DNA of 35,853 bases from Chitinophagales bacterium (GTDB lineage Bacteria > Bacteroidota > Bacteroidia > Chitinophagales > Chitinophagaceae), in contig JAIXLB010000027.1 in NCBI GenBank assembly GCA_026931905.1, forward strand, positions 113,937 through 149,789. Direction: 5' to 3'. The notes below the pieces were generated by a model. It was not told the DNA's origin. It was given only the letters and a program-made list of their open reading frames with translations, and did no database searches. The translations under genes were made by a program, and so were the position numbers. This document shows, one piece after another, positions 8,269 through 16,320 of the stretch (position 1 is the first letter of the stretch; each line of letters begins with the position of its first letter).

Positions 8269-9288
8269 ATGAGTAATACAGAAAAATTAAAAGCGTTAAA
8301 ACTAACCATTGACAAAATAGATAAAGATTTTGGCAAAGGAAGTGTAATGATGATGAGCGATAGAGCAGACAAACAAATAGAAGTTGTAAGCACAGGTTCA
8401 ATAGGTTTAGATGCTGCCTTAGGTGTAGGTGGTGTACCCAAAGGAAGAATTGTAGAAATTTATGGTCCTGAAAGTAGTGGTAAAACTACTGTTGCTACAC
8501 ACATAATTGCAGAGGCTCAAAAAAAAGGAGGCATTTGTGCCATTATAGATGCTGAACATGCTTTTGACAGCTCATATGCTAAAAAATTAGGTGTTGATGT
8601 AGATAGTTTATTAATCTCTCAACCAGATTATGGAGAACAAGCTTTGGAAATTGCAGACAGGCTTATTCTTTCTGGTGCTTTAGATGTAGTAGTAATAGAT
8701 TCTGTAGCAGCATTAGTACCTAAAGGAGAATTAGAAGGAGAAATGGGTGATAGCAAAATGGGATTACAAGCACGTTTAATGAGCCAAGCATTGCGTAAAC
8801 TTACAGCTACTATTAATAAAACAAATACCATTTGTATTTTCATCAATCAGTTGCGTGAAAAAATTGGTGTAATGTTTGGCAACCCTGAAACAACAACAGG
8901 CGGTAATGCTTTAAAATTTTATGCTTCTGTAAGATTAGATATTCGTAGAGCTGCACAAATAAAAGATGGCGATTCTGCAATAGGCAATCATGTAAAAGTA
9001 AAAGTGGTAAAAAACAAAGTAGCCCCACCTTTTCGTAGTGCAGAGTTTGATATAATTTTTGGAGAAGGCATTAGCAAGCTTGGAGAAATAATTGATATGG
9101 GTGTAGAATTAGGTATTGTAAATAAAAGTGGAAGTTGGTTTAGCTACAATAATGATAAGTTAGGACAAGGGCGTGAAGCAGTAAAACAATTACTAAACGA
9201 TAACCCAGAACTTGCCAATGAAATTGAAGGAAAGATAAGAGCCAAACTTGCAGAAACACAAGGCACCAACATACCAGACGAAGCTTAA
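8269..9288 (+). CDS. recA: recombinase RecA
   Basis: A 339-residue RecA, full length. It forms filaments on ssDNA, performs strand exchange and activates the SOS response. Walker [10 protein letters not shown] is at 66-74 and Walker [13 protein letters not shown] near 140-151. The L1/L2 DNA-binding region includes [14 protein letters not shown] and [23 protein letters not shown] 8269 is clear. It is probably monocistronic, with 134 bases upstream of it and 191 bases to the next start. I did not recognise a LexA box; the only upstream structures are the overlapping inverted repeats at 8189-8219. Confidence 0.98.
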   Translation: MSNTEKLKALKLTIDKIDKDFGKGSVMMMSDRADKQIEVVSTGSIGLDAALGVGGVPKGRIVEIYGPESSGKTTVATHIIAEAQKKGGICAIIDAEHAFDSSYAKKLGVDVDSLLISQPDYGEQALEIADRLILSGALDVVVIDSVAALVPKGELEGEMGDSKMGLQARLMSQALRKLTATINKTNTICIFINQLREKIGVMFGNPETTTGGNALKFYASVRLDIRRAAQIKDGDSAIGNHVKVKVVKNKVAPPFRSAEFDIIFGEGISKLGEIIDMGVELGIVNKSGSWFSYNNDKLGQGREAVKQLLNDNPELANEIEGKIRAKLAETQGTNIPDEA

Positions 9289-9326
9289 AAAAAATGCAAG
9301 AAATTTTTAAGCCATACAAACTTTTA

Positions 9327-9350
9327 AATTGAAATACTTTATCTTCAATT
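9327..9350 (+). terminator. weak hairpin after recA
   Basis: AATTGAA (9327-9333) and TTCAATT (9344-9350) form a 7-bp AT-rich stem with a 10-base loop. The following bases (CCTATTTT) are only partly T-rich. It lies 38 bases past the recA stop. It is the only terminator candidate there, and it is weak. Confidence 0.3.
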
Positions 9351-9395
9351 CCTATTTTAGAAACACAAAATGTTAAATAAAGTTAATATCATTAA

Positions 9396-9415
9396 AATAC
9401 CCAAATAAGGGTATT
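9396..9415. promoter_or_regulatory. palindromic operator candidate
   Basis: A perfect inverted repeat AATACCC (9396-9402), spacer AAATAA, GGGTATT (9409-9415). It overlaps the TTG (9414-9416) of the promoter candidate for the secreted protein gene. It is GC-richer than its surroundings and has no T tract, so an operator is more likely than a terminator. The regulator is unknown. Confidence 0.5.
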
Positions 9416-9442
9416 GCAAACAATGAATGAGGCTTATATTTT
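9414..9442 (+). promoter_or_regulatory. promoter candidate for the unknown secreted protein
   Basis: TTG (9414-9416), an 18-base spacer and TATATTTT (9435-9442), one mismatch from TAnnTTTG. It lies 37 bases upstream of ATG 9480. This supports that start over the upstream in-frame TTG 9414 or ATG 9423, which would fall within the promoter. Confidence 0.5.
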
Positions 9443-9479
9443 TACATTAAAATTAATCAACAACAAAAATTTAAAAAAC

Positions 9480-10085
9480 ATGAAAAAGTTATTATTCCTT
9501 TCAGCAATTTTAACTGTTATTACATTAACAGTTTCTGCACAGGTAAAAATTAAACAATCACCTGCAGCAGCATTTGGCAAACAAGCAATCTCAGCAATTA
9601 AATCTCAAGGTGTTCAGCAAGGCATGAAAGCTATAGACCCTAAAGATGAATGTGGTGCTTTTGTAGCAACTAAAAAAGATGATAAAGGCGAATCTTTTAC
9701 AGAAGCAAAAGAGTTTTTAATTGTATCTAACGATGGCGTTACAGGTTTTGCTTTTACAGCTTATACTACAACTTATGAAAGCAAAACATTGTATGTTTTA
9801 AGAGGTTTACCTTTAGAAGCAGGTGTATGTGTTGATAACACAACAAAAATAACTTTTACTTTTGAAGATGGCACACAAGTTACTTTAAACAATTTTGAAA
9901 AAGAAAATTGTAAAGGTATTGTAAGTTTATTTATACATGATGTATTAAAAAATACTGATGCTTATGAAGCTTTAAAAACTAAAAAAGTAAGAAGCATTAA
10001 ATTTGTTGGTATCGAAAAAACTATTGTAAAATCTTTAAGCGAAGGCAATCAACAACAATTACAAGGCACATTTAAGTGTTTGTAA
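9480..10085 (+). CDS. secreted protein of unknown function with four cysteines
   Basis: 201 residues with a clear Sec signal peptide (MKKLLFLS...TVSA, cleavage after about Ala20, before Gln). Four cysteines (58, 117, 144, 200) could form two disulfides. The second half alternates strands, with FTFEDGTQVTL (about 126-136), ENCKG, an LKTKKVRSIKFVG strand and a terminal cysteine two residues from the end. I have seen this FeDGt...nC...l.tk.i..i....C pattern in small Bacteroidota exported proteins but know no function. It has its own promoter with an overlapping palindrome and a strong terminator, so it is a solitary, probably regulated gene. Confidence 0.8.
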   Translation: MKKLLFLSAILTVITLTVSAQVKIKQSPAAAFGKQAISAIKSQGVQQGMKAIDPKDECGAFVATKKDDKGESFTEAKEFLIVSNDGVTGFAFTAYTTTYESKTLYVLRGLPLEAGVCVDNTTKITFTFEDGTQVTLNNFEKENCKGIVSLFIHDVLKNTDAYEALKTKKVRSIKFVGIEKTIVKSLSEGNQQQLQGTFKCL

Positions 10086-10117
10086 ATTATAGTACTTTTT
10101 ATTAAAAAAGGAAATAG

Positions 10118-10147
10118 GCTGTATCATTCAATGGTACAGCTTTTTTT
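10118..10147 (+). terminator. Rho-independent terminator
   Basis: GCTGTATCAT (10118-10127), loop TCA, ATGGTACAGC (10131-10140): a 10-bp stem with one G-U pair, followed by seven Ts (10141-10147). It lies 32 bases beyond the stop of the secreted protein gene. A textbook structure. Confidence 0.85.
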
Positions 10148-10156
10148 ATTTATACG

Positions 10157-10185
10157 TTGCATTTAATAGAAAAACATTACCTTGA
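10157..10185 (+). promoter_or_regulatory. weak promoter candidate for the glucosaminidase gene
   Basis: TTG (10157-10159), an 18-base spacer and TACCTTGA (10178-10185). The -7 box has two mismatches to TAnnTTTG but sits at the right spacing, directly after a terminator and 23 bases before the ATG, where a promoter is needed. Confidence 0.35.
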
Positions 10186-10208
10186 ACATTCAATGACAAA
10201 TAAAATCA

Positions 10209-10733
10209 ATGTATAAAGCTTTTAAAAAAGTAACACTTGCATTATGTATAATAGCTATAACTGTAATGCCTGCTTATGCAAGTAACACAACAGATTACAT
10301 TGAAAAATACAAAGCTTTAGTAGCTTCACTTTCGGCAGAATATGGTATTCCTATAAGTATTATTACAGCAATTAGTGTAATAGAATCTGGTGCAGGAAAA
10401 AGTAGAAATTGTATTTTACTAAAAAATCATTTTGGAATAATAGGGAAAAATAAACTATTGAAAACAAAAGGAATTAGAAGCAAGTTTAAACAATACAAAA
10501 CAGATGAAGATTCTTTTAGAGATTTTTGCAAAATGATAAGCAGAAAAAAATATTATACAAAATTAAAAGGCTCCAATGATTATAAAGCATGGATTAATGC
10601 AATGGCAAAAGCAGGTTATAGCACTACACCAGAAGTTTGGAAAAGAGAAATTTTAAATGCTATTAAACGTAATAACTTAACAAATGCCAATATACCAACT
10701 ATTGTAGAAGCTGAAGATGTTTCTAGTTTTTAG
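10209..10733 (+). CDS. small exported glucosaminidase-like protein (GH73/FlgJ type)
   Basis: 174 residues with a signal peptide (cleavage near AYA-S, residue 24), followed by one Glucosaminidase domain. The AISVIESGAGKSR segment (residues 54-66) carries Glu59 in the position of the catalytic acid of FlgJ/GH73 enzymes. LLKNHFGI (70-77) matches the family's NNLFGIK motif. YKTDEDSFRDFCKMI resembles the Y.s..eSf.Dha...l block. YTKLKGSNDYKAWINAMAKAGYSTTPEVWKREI is the usual C-terminal pattern. It would cut the N-acetylglucosaminyl bond of peptidoglycan in the periplasm. No LysM or other wall-binding module is present, so it is a minimal single-domain version. Confidence 0.82.
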   Translation: MYKAFKKVTLALCIIAITVMPAYASNTTDYIEKYKALVASLSAEYGIPISIITAISVIESGAGKSRNCILLKNHFGIIGKNKLLKTKGIRSKFKQYKTDEDSFRDFCKMISRKKYYTKLKGSNDYKAWINAMAKAGYSTTPEVWKREILNAIKRNNLTNANIPTIVEAEDVSSF

Positions 10734-11028
10734 TAGAAAAATAATTTGTATTTTTTAATGCTTACTTAATAAAGAAGAATCTTCCTAAAAGTCAAACATA
10801 TACTCCATTAGGGTATATTTCATGAGTTTTTCAACAACCTTTTTTCTGATATTTTTATCTAAAACCGTTTGCAGTATTGCATTACATAGAAATTTACACT
10901 TTAGTATTAGTTCGTTTCTTATAATCGTATTTATACTACTCATCTTTAAAATCTCGTTTAATAATTTGTAAGAGCAATACACTTATTAGTTCTTATTAAA
11001 AGGTTGTAAAATCTAAAATATTTATGCT
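10734..11028. other. 295-base intergenic stretch, little recognisable
   Basis: AT-rich stretch between the glucosaminidase and lipoprotein genes. A 65-codon minus-strand reading frame (10785-10982, GTG start) crosses it. It has no recognisable domain, no clear promoter and unconvincing codon use, so I do not call it a gene. No strong terminator or repeat was seen. Confidence 0.4.
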
Positions 11029-11631
11029 ATGAAAAACAATTTAAAAGTATTGGCTTTACTCGTAATAATATTTAATATAGCTTGTGCAAAAACAGCAAAT
11101 ACAAAAGAAGAAGACAATCATCATACCCCAATATCTTCATTAGGGAAAAGGCTTCATGTTATTCCACAAGGAAGTCATTATTGCGATGGAAATATTTACA
11201 CTTCTATTAATTTATCTAAATTAAATTTTAAAGTAAAATTTGATAGCAGTGCAATTTATCAAACAGCATCACCAAGCAATCAAGTTGATATAAATAAGTT
11301 ATATGGTTTTTCTGATAACAATAATTTGCATCATAATTATAGTGCAAGATTTGGTTGGCGTTGGCGTAACAATGAGTTACAAATATTCACTTACATATAC
11401 AATGCAGGAATCGTAAGTTATCAAAGAATTGGTACAGCACAAATAGGTGTAGAAGAAACTTACAGTATAGAAGTAGCTAATAATAGTTATATTTTTTCCT
11501 TTCAAGAGCAAACTACAATAATGCCAAGAGAAAGTACAACTACAACAGCAATAGGCTATAAATTATATCCTTATTTTGGAGGTAATGAAACAGCACCACA
11601 CAATATAAAAATTTGGATAGAAGAATTTTAA
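11029..11631 (+). CDS. putative lipoprotein of unknown function
   Basis: 200 residues. The N-terminus MKNNLKVLALLVIIFNIAC is a lipoprotein signal peptide with Cys19 as the lipidation site; the lipobox is imperfect, with Asn at -3. The mature part begins with a charged, His-rich linker. It then looks all-beta, with alternating hydrophobic strands and aromatic repeats (FGWRWRNNELQIFTYIYNAG). It ends in YKLYPYFGGNETAPHNIKIWIEEF, a motif I associate with jelly-roll-like Bacteroidota surface proteins, without a known function. The start ATG 11029 is well placed. It stands alone between a 295-base gap and the convergent paaI-like gene (14 bases away). Confidence 0.78.
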   Translation: MKNNLKVLALLVIIFNIACAKTANTKEEDNHHTPISSLGKRLHVIPQGSHYCDGNIYTSINLSKLNFKVKFDSSAIYQTASPSNQVDINKLYGFSDNNNLHHNYSARFGWRWRNNELQIFTYIYNAGIVSYQRIGTAQIGVEETYSIEVANNSYIFSFQEQTTIMPRESTTTTAIGYKLYPYFGGNETAPHNIKIWIEEF

Positions 11632-11645
11632 ATTAGTATAATCAA

Positions 11646-12065
11646 TTATTGATAACTCTCCACTAATTTCTTATTGGTTCTAAAACAAGTTCCTTTAAAC
11701 AATGCCACAACATGATTATTTTGATTGGTAATGGTTATGTGGTAAAGCCCTGTACTTTTTCCATTGTGCAATTCTTTTGCTTCTGCAATTAATACATCAT
11801 TTATGTGTACAGGTTTTGTAAAATTGATAGCAGTATCCAAAGCTACAGAAAGGTTGTTTCTATTATTACAAGCAAAAGCAAAGGCACTATCAGCAAGGCT
11901 AAATGCAATGCCACCATGTGTTATACCAAATCCATTAACCATTTCTTTACGAACTGTCATTTGTATTTTACTATACCCTTCTTGTACTTCAATTACCTGA
12001 ATACCTAACCATTGAGAAAATAAATCATGCTCCATCATGTGAGCAACTACTTGTTGTGGTGCCAT
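11646..12065 (-). CDS. paaI: PaaI-like hotdog thioesterase
   Basis: A 139-residue single hotdog domain. NGFGITHGGIAFSLADSAFAFACN (44-67), with HGG at 50-52 and the catalytic-type Asp59, is the PaaI signature, distinct from the Glu-type enzyme at 2733-3173. PaaI hydrolyses hydroxylated phenylacetyl-CoA intermediates and protects the CoA pool. It lies 47 bases downstream of a PaaG-like enoyl-CoA hydratase, which supports the PaaI assignment. No paaABCDE or paaZ is in the window, so a full phenylacetate pathway is not shown. The start ATG at 12065 is normal. Confidence 0.85.
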   Translation of the reverse strand: MAPQQVVAHMMEHDLFSQWLGIQVIEVQEGYSKIQMTVRKEMVNGFGITHGGIAFSLADSAFAFACNNRNNLSVALDTAINFTKPVHINDVLIAEAKELHNGKSTGLYHITITNQNNHVVALFKGTCFRTNKKLVESYQ

Positions 12066-12112
12066 AAGTTTTTATTGATAAATGATTCTAATTTTTAAAA
12101 ATAAAGTTTCTG

Positions 12113-12889
12113 TTATTCTCCTTTAAAAACAGGCTTTCTCTTTTCTAAAAAAGCAGCAACTCCCTCTTTAAAATCGTAAGTAGAAGCAGCAAGTTGTTGA
12201 AATTTATCTTCATCATTTAATTGTTCTTGCCACGAATTATTAAACGAATTAGTTAATGCCTGTTTGGTAAAATATAAACCTTTGGTTGGCATAGCTGCTA
12301 CAATTTTTACTATATTTTTACTTTCTTGTTCAAAAGAATCTGCAGAAAAATATTTATAAATCATTCCCATTTTTTCTGCTTCTTGAGCTGAAACTTTATC
12401 GCCTAAAAGCATGATGGCACTTGCTTTTTGCCAACCAATTAATCTTGGTAAAAAATATGTACCTCCACTATCTGGTATCAAACCTATTTTAGAAAAAGCC
12501 TGAATAAAAGAAGCATTTTCATGAGCTACAACAATATCGCAACACAATGCAATATTTGCACCTGCACCTGCTGCAACACCATTAACAGCAGCTATTACAG
12601 GCTTTTCGAGGTTTCTTATTTTTTGTACAATAGGGTTGTAATGTTCTTTTAAAATTTTATTCATACCTGGACCATTAGGGTCAACAACTTCTGCTAAATC
12701 TTGCCCAGAACAAAAAGCTTTTCCAGCACCAGTAATATACACAGCCCTTACATTTTTATCTTGGTTACAATTATCTAAAATTTCCTGAAGCAGGAAAGCC
12801 ATTTCTCTGTTAAAAGCATTAAATTTATCAGAACGATTTAATGTTACATATCCTACATTATCTATCATTTCAAAAAGAACAGATGCCAT
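12113..12889 (-). CDS. paaG: enoyl-CoA hydratase/isomerase, PaaG-like
   Basis: 258 residues of the crotonase superfamily from ATG 12889; an in-frame TTG at 12904 adds four unlikely residues. The oxyanion-hole segments AFCSGQDL (59-66) and NGVAAGAGANIAL (103-115) are present. The acidic residue in GLIPDSGGTYFLPR is Asp140, as in PaaG, rather than the glutamate pair of true hydratases. PaaG isomerises the ring epoxide of 1,2-epoxyphenylacetyl-CoA to an oxepin. With the PaaI-like gene directly downstream, a phenylacetate link is reasonable. A generic fatty-acyl isomerase remains possible. A TACTTTTG -7 element lies 13 bases upstream. Confidence 0.85.
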   Translation of the reverse strand: MASVLFEMIDNVGYVTLNRSDKFNAFNREMAFLLQEILDNCNQDKNVRAVYITGAGKAFCSGQDLAEVVDPNGPGMNKILKEHYNPIVQKIRNLEKPVIAAVNGVAAGAGANIALCCDIVVAHENASFIQAFSKIGLIPDSGGTYFLPRLIGWQKASAIMLLGDKVSAQEAEKMGMIYKYFSADSFEQESKNIVKIVAAMPTKGLYFTKQALTNSFNNSWQEQLNDEDKFQQLAASTYDFKEGVAAFLEKRKPVFKGE

Positions 12890-12901
12890 AATATTTTTTT
12901 T

Positions 12902-12909
12902 CAAAAGTA
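12902..12909 (-). promoter_or_regulatory. candidate -7 element for paaG-paaI
   Basis: The minus strand reads TACTTTTG, an exact TAnnTTTG match, 12 bases upstream of ATG 12889. No TTG lies at 17-23 bases, so only the -7 half is supported. Its position between the ftsZ terminator and paaG is where a new promoter is expected. Confidence 0.4.
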
Positions 12910-12941
12910 AAAATTAAAAAATAAAGTTTTACTATAAAGCA

Positions 12942-12978
12942 AAACAAAAAAATTGTCCCGATAAAAATTATCGGGACA
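12942..12978 (-). terminator. Rho-independent terminator closing the dcw operon
   Basis: TGTCCCGATAA (12954-12964), loop AAA, TTATCGGGACA (12968-12978): a perfect 11-bp stem. On the minus strand it is followed by A and seven Ts (12946-12953 complement). It lies 37 bases after the ftsZ stop, and the plus side lacks a T tract. This is the strongest terminator in the window. Confidence 0.9.
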
Positions 12979-13014
12979 CAACAACTAAAACTAAATCTAA
13001 AAATAAAACTACCA

Positions 13015-14844
13015 TTAATCGGGTTTTTTACCATCTAAAAACGTATTGATAGTAGATAATTGAACATTCTCATTTTCGTCTTTATTTACTGTGTATTTGC
13101 TATAAAAATTTTCAACAGAAGTAAGCGTATTGCCGAACAATTCCATATTGCGGCGAATGTAAGCTGGAACAGTATCAAACTCATTATTAGCATCTGTGGC
13201 ATTGTTAACATTGAAAGACAGATTACGTAATTTCTGTATTCTTTCTGCCGTTTTGCGTTTTTGCTCTTCTACATCGTCCAGCAAAGCTGGTTCCTCTGCA
13301 GACAAATTCGCTTTAGATTCTTCTTGAGCCTTAACTGAAGTTTCATTCGCCGCTGCTGGATTTTCATCTCTTACTACAAGCTTCATTTCAAGCTCCGGTA
13401 GCTCTTCAAGTGGCTCGGTAGTTTGAGGATCTCCCATAAGATGTCCGGACATTTGCGATGGTTTTTCACATTCAGGCTCTGCATAAATATTGGATGGTTT
13501 TATTAATAATCCGTTTGGAGTATTTACATTTTCTGATGAAACTGGTTGAGTTGTTTCGTTAATAACTGTTGGTATAAAATTTACCTCATCAGTAATTTCT
13601 GTACTTAACTCAAAACGCAAAGTTGGCGTTTCTTCTGCTTCATTCTTTAGTAATTCTACGTTATGTGAGGTATTGGTGGATAATTCTTCTACTTCATTTA
13701 TTTGCTCCATAGGTTCTGTTAATCTTGGAGCATAAGGGTCTTTATCTTCTAAAGGTAATTCTTGTTGTATTGGTGCTTTCTTTTCTACTTTATGTTCTTC
13801 TTCAATACCTAAAGTCATAATAATTTTTTCAGGCGTTGGTTCTTGTTTCTTTATTTCTTGCTTTTTCTCAAATGGGTCTTTAGCATCAAACCCAGTTGCA
13901 ACTAATGTTATTCCAATTTTTCCTCCTAAAGAATTATCATATCCTGTACCAACAATTACATCAGCATTTTCGCCTGCTTGCATTCTTAAATAGTTGTTGA
14001 TAATTTCTAATTCATCCATAGTGCATTCATTATCTCCTTCTGCACTATTAATATTAATTAAAATCCATTTTGCTCCTCTAATATCGCTATCATTTAATAA
14101 CGGAGAGTTTAATGCTTCTTCAATGGCACGTTGAGCTCTATCTTCTCCTTCTACTTCTGCTTTACCTAAAATAGCTACACCCCCATTTTTCATTACAGTA
14201 CATACATCTGCAAAATCTACAATTATATGCCCACGACTATTGATAATATCAGTAATACATTTTGCTGCAGTAGATAAAATATTATCTGCTTTAGAAAAGG
14301 CTTCGCCCATTTTTAAATTGCCATATTGCATACGCAACTTATCATTGCTTATAACCAATAAAGTATCTACATAGGGTTTTAATTGTTTAATACCTTCTTC
14401 TGCTTGTTGCATACGACGTGGACCTTCAAAACCAAAAGGAGTGGTAACAATGCCTACTGTAAGAATGCCCAAATCTTTACAAATTTTTGCAATAATGGGT
14501 GCTCCTCCAGTACCTGTGCCTCCTCCCATTCCTACTGTAATGAAAGCCATTTTTGTATTTACTTCTAAAATTCTTTTTATTTCTTCTAAGCTTTCTTCTG
14601 TTGCTGCTTTACCAACTTCAGGATTTGCTCCTGCTCCTAAACCTTGTGTAAGATAAGGTCCTAACTGAATTTTATTAGGCACTTTACTTTGTTCAATAGC
14701 TTTTGCATCTGTATTACAAATTATAAAATCTACACCTTCAACTTCTTGTGATAACATAAAGTTTACTGCATTGCTTCCTCCACCTCCAACACCTAATACT
14801 TTAATAATAGATGATTTTTGTTTTGGCAAATCAAAGTGTATCAT
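13015..14844 (-). CDS. ftsZ: cell division protein FtsZ
   Basis: 609 residues from ATG 14844; a TTG nine bases upstream is less likely. This tubulin-like GTPase polymerises into the Z ring. GVGGGGSNAV is at 18-27, the GTP-binding GGGTGTG at 107-113, and the T7-loop region VDFADVCTVMKNGG follows. The GTPase core ends near 325. Then comes about 230 residues of acidic, Pro/Glu-rich linker. The C-terminal FtsA/partner peptide VPAYIRRN is at 559-566, not at the very end: a further 43-residue tail follows. Long linkers are common in Bacteroidota FtsZ. It is the last gene of the dcw cluster, 57 bases after ftsA, followed by a strong terminator. Confidence 0.98.
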   Translation of the reverse strand: MIHFDLPKQKSSIIKVLGVGGGGSNAVNFMLSQEVEGVDFIICNTDAKAIEQSKVPNKIQLGPYLTQGLGAGANPEVGKAATEESLEEIKRILEVNTKMAFITVGMGGGTGTGGAPIIAKICKDLGILTVGIVTTPFGFEGPRRMQQAEEGIKQLKPYVDTLLVISNDKLRMQYGNLKMGEAFSKADNILSTAAKCITDIINSRGHIIVDFADVCTVMKNGGVAILGKAEVEGEDRAQRAIEEALNSPLLNDSDIRGAKWILININSAEGDNECTMDELEIINNYLRMQAGENADVIVGTGYDNSLGGKIGITLVATGFDAKDPFEKKQEIKKQEPTPEKIIMTLGIEEEHKVEKKAPIQQELPLEDKDPYAPRLTEPMEQINEVEELSTNTSHNVELLKNEAEETPTLRFELSTEITDEVNFIPTVINETTQPVSSENVNTPNGLLIKPSNIYAEPECEKPSQMSGHLMGDPQTTEPLEELPELEMKLVVRDENPAAANETSVKAQEESKANLSAEEPALLDDVEEQKRKTAERIQKLRNLSFNVNNATDANNEFDTVPAYIRRNMELFGNTLTSVENFYSKYTVNKDENENVQLSTINTFLDGKKPD

Positions 14845-14901
14845 AGTTTTCAAATTTTAATGGGTTAGTTTTTATTTTTTTTAAATGGCTAGTTGTTGTT
14901 A

Positions 14902-16284
14902 TTAAATTGTTTTATCATCATCTTCTTTGAATAAATCAATTAAACTGATTTTTACTTTTTGATTGAATTTTTCCCAGAATTTAATTTTTTTACTACGTTC
15001 GGTAACATCAATTTGATTGGGTTCTTTAACACTTTCATTAGGAGTAGTTTCTTCTACTGTAAGGCTTTTAGGAACTTCTACTTTTCTATGCTTGTCAAGA
15101 AACTCTTTGTATTGATGTTCGTAATCGTTGTAGCCTTTTAAAATTAAACCTATACAAGTAGCATACATTGGTTTTTTTAACTCATCAATATGATTGGCTG
15201 CTAAGTGTTCATTGGGCAATCCAATTCTTGCATTTAAACCTGTTGCATATTCTGTAAGTTGAATTAAATGTTTTAATTGAGAGCCACCACCAGTAAGAAT
15301 AACTCCTCCATTCAACAATCTACTATCCAAGCTAACTTGTCTTAAATGATAGGTAACAAAATCAAGTATTTCGCTCATACGAGCTTGAATAATTTTTGAT
15401 AAATTATTAATACTAATTTCTTTTGCAGGCATTCCTTTTAACCCTGGAATAGTAATAAAAACATTGTTTTTCTTTTCATCTACCAACGCTGTTCCAAACT
15501 GAGTTTTTAACGCTTCTGCCTGATGTTTTAAAACGCCAAGCCCCATTTTTATATCTTCAGTAATATTTTCTCCTCCAAAAGGAATAACTGTAGTATGCTT
15601 TAAAATTCCTTCATGAAAAATGGCTAAATCACTTGTACCACCACCTATATCTAAAATTGCAACACCAGCTTCCATATCAATATCGCTCATTACAGCACTT
15701 GCACTTGCTAATGGCTGTAGCACTAAATCTTTTGTGGTTAAGCCACTTTTAGTAACTGCTCTATTAATATTTTTTATGGCATTTCTATCACCTGTTATAA
15801 TGTGAAAATTTGCACCCACTTTTACTCCATTATATCCTACAGGGTTTTTGATGTTTGGAATATTATCTACATAAAATTCTTGTGGTATAACATCTATAAT
15901 TTGATCGCCAGCAGGAATAAAAGTTTTACGTTGATTATCTATTAAAACATCAATCTCTGAACTTTGAATTTCATTTTCAGGATCGTGTCTTACAATATCG
16001 CCACGTGTTTGAAGGCTTTTGATATGATGACCTGCAATACCAACATACACTTCATTAATTTCTAAATCGGGATTACTGCTATAACAATTTTGCAATGCTA
16101 ATTGAATAGCTTTGATGGCTTGGTCAATGTTTAATACTTTGCCATGCTCTACACCATTACTCTTAGCTTTTCCAAAGCCCAGTATTTCTAATTTTCCAAA
16201 CTCATTTTTTCTTCCTGCAATAGCAGCAATTTTTGTAGTTCCAATGTCAAGACCTACGATTATAGGTGCTTCATTATGATTCAT
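14902..16284 (-). CDS. ftsA: cell division protein FtsA
   Basis: 460 residues of the actin/HSP70-fold FtsA, which tethers FtsZ to the membrane and recruits later division proteins. The phosphate-1 motif GLDIGTTKIAAI is at 10-21 and phosphate-2 VAILDIGGGTSDLAIF near 209-224. The adenosine motif LTGGGSQL lies near 330. The C-terminus carries a hydrophilic linker and an amphipathic stretch (KIKFWEKFNQKVKISLIDLF) that probably binds the membrane. The start ATG 16284 is clear, 36 bases after ftsQ. It is longer than the E. coli protein (420), mostly in the C-terminal linker. Confidence 0.97.
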   Translation of the reverse strand: MNHNEAPIIVGLDIGTTKIAAIAGRKNEFGKLEILGFGKAKSNGVEHGKVLNIDQAIKAIQLALQNCYSSNPDLEINEVYVGIAGHHIKSLQTRGDIVRHDPENEIQSSEIDVLIDNQRKTFIPAGDQIIDVIPQEFYVDNIPNIKNPVGYNGVKVGANFHIITGDRNAIKNINRAVTKSGLTTKDLVLQPLASASAVMSDIDMEAGVAILDIGGGTSDLAIFHEGILKHTTVIPFGGENITEDIKMGLGVLKHQAEALKTQFGTALVDEKKNNVFITIPGLKGMPAKEISINNLSKIIQARMSEILDFVTYHLRQVSLDSRLLNGGVILTGGGSQLKHLIQLTEYATGLNARIGLPNEHLAANHIDELKKPMYATCIGLILKGYNDYEHQYKEFLDKHRKVEVPKSLTVEETTPNESVKEPNQIDVTERSKKIKFWEKFNQKVKISLIDLFKEDDDKTI

Positions 16285-16320
16285 AGATATTTGTTTTATT
16301 GTTGTTTATAATAGGGTTTT

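Noticed and set aside
10785..10982. 65-codon minus-strand frame between the glucosaminidase and lipoprotein genes
   Set aside because: It has a GTG start, no domain and no promoter; in AT-rich DNA this length arises by chance. Kept only as a note on the gap.
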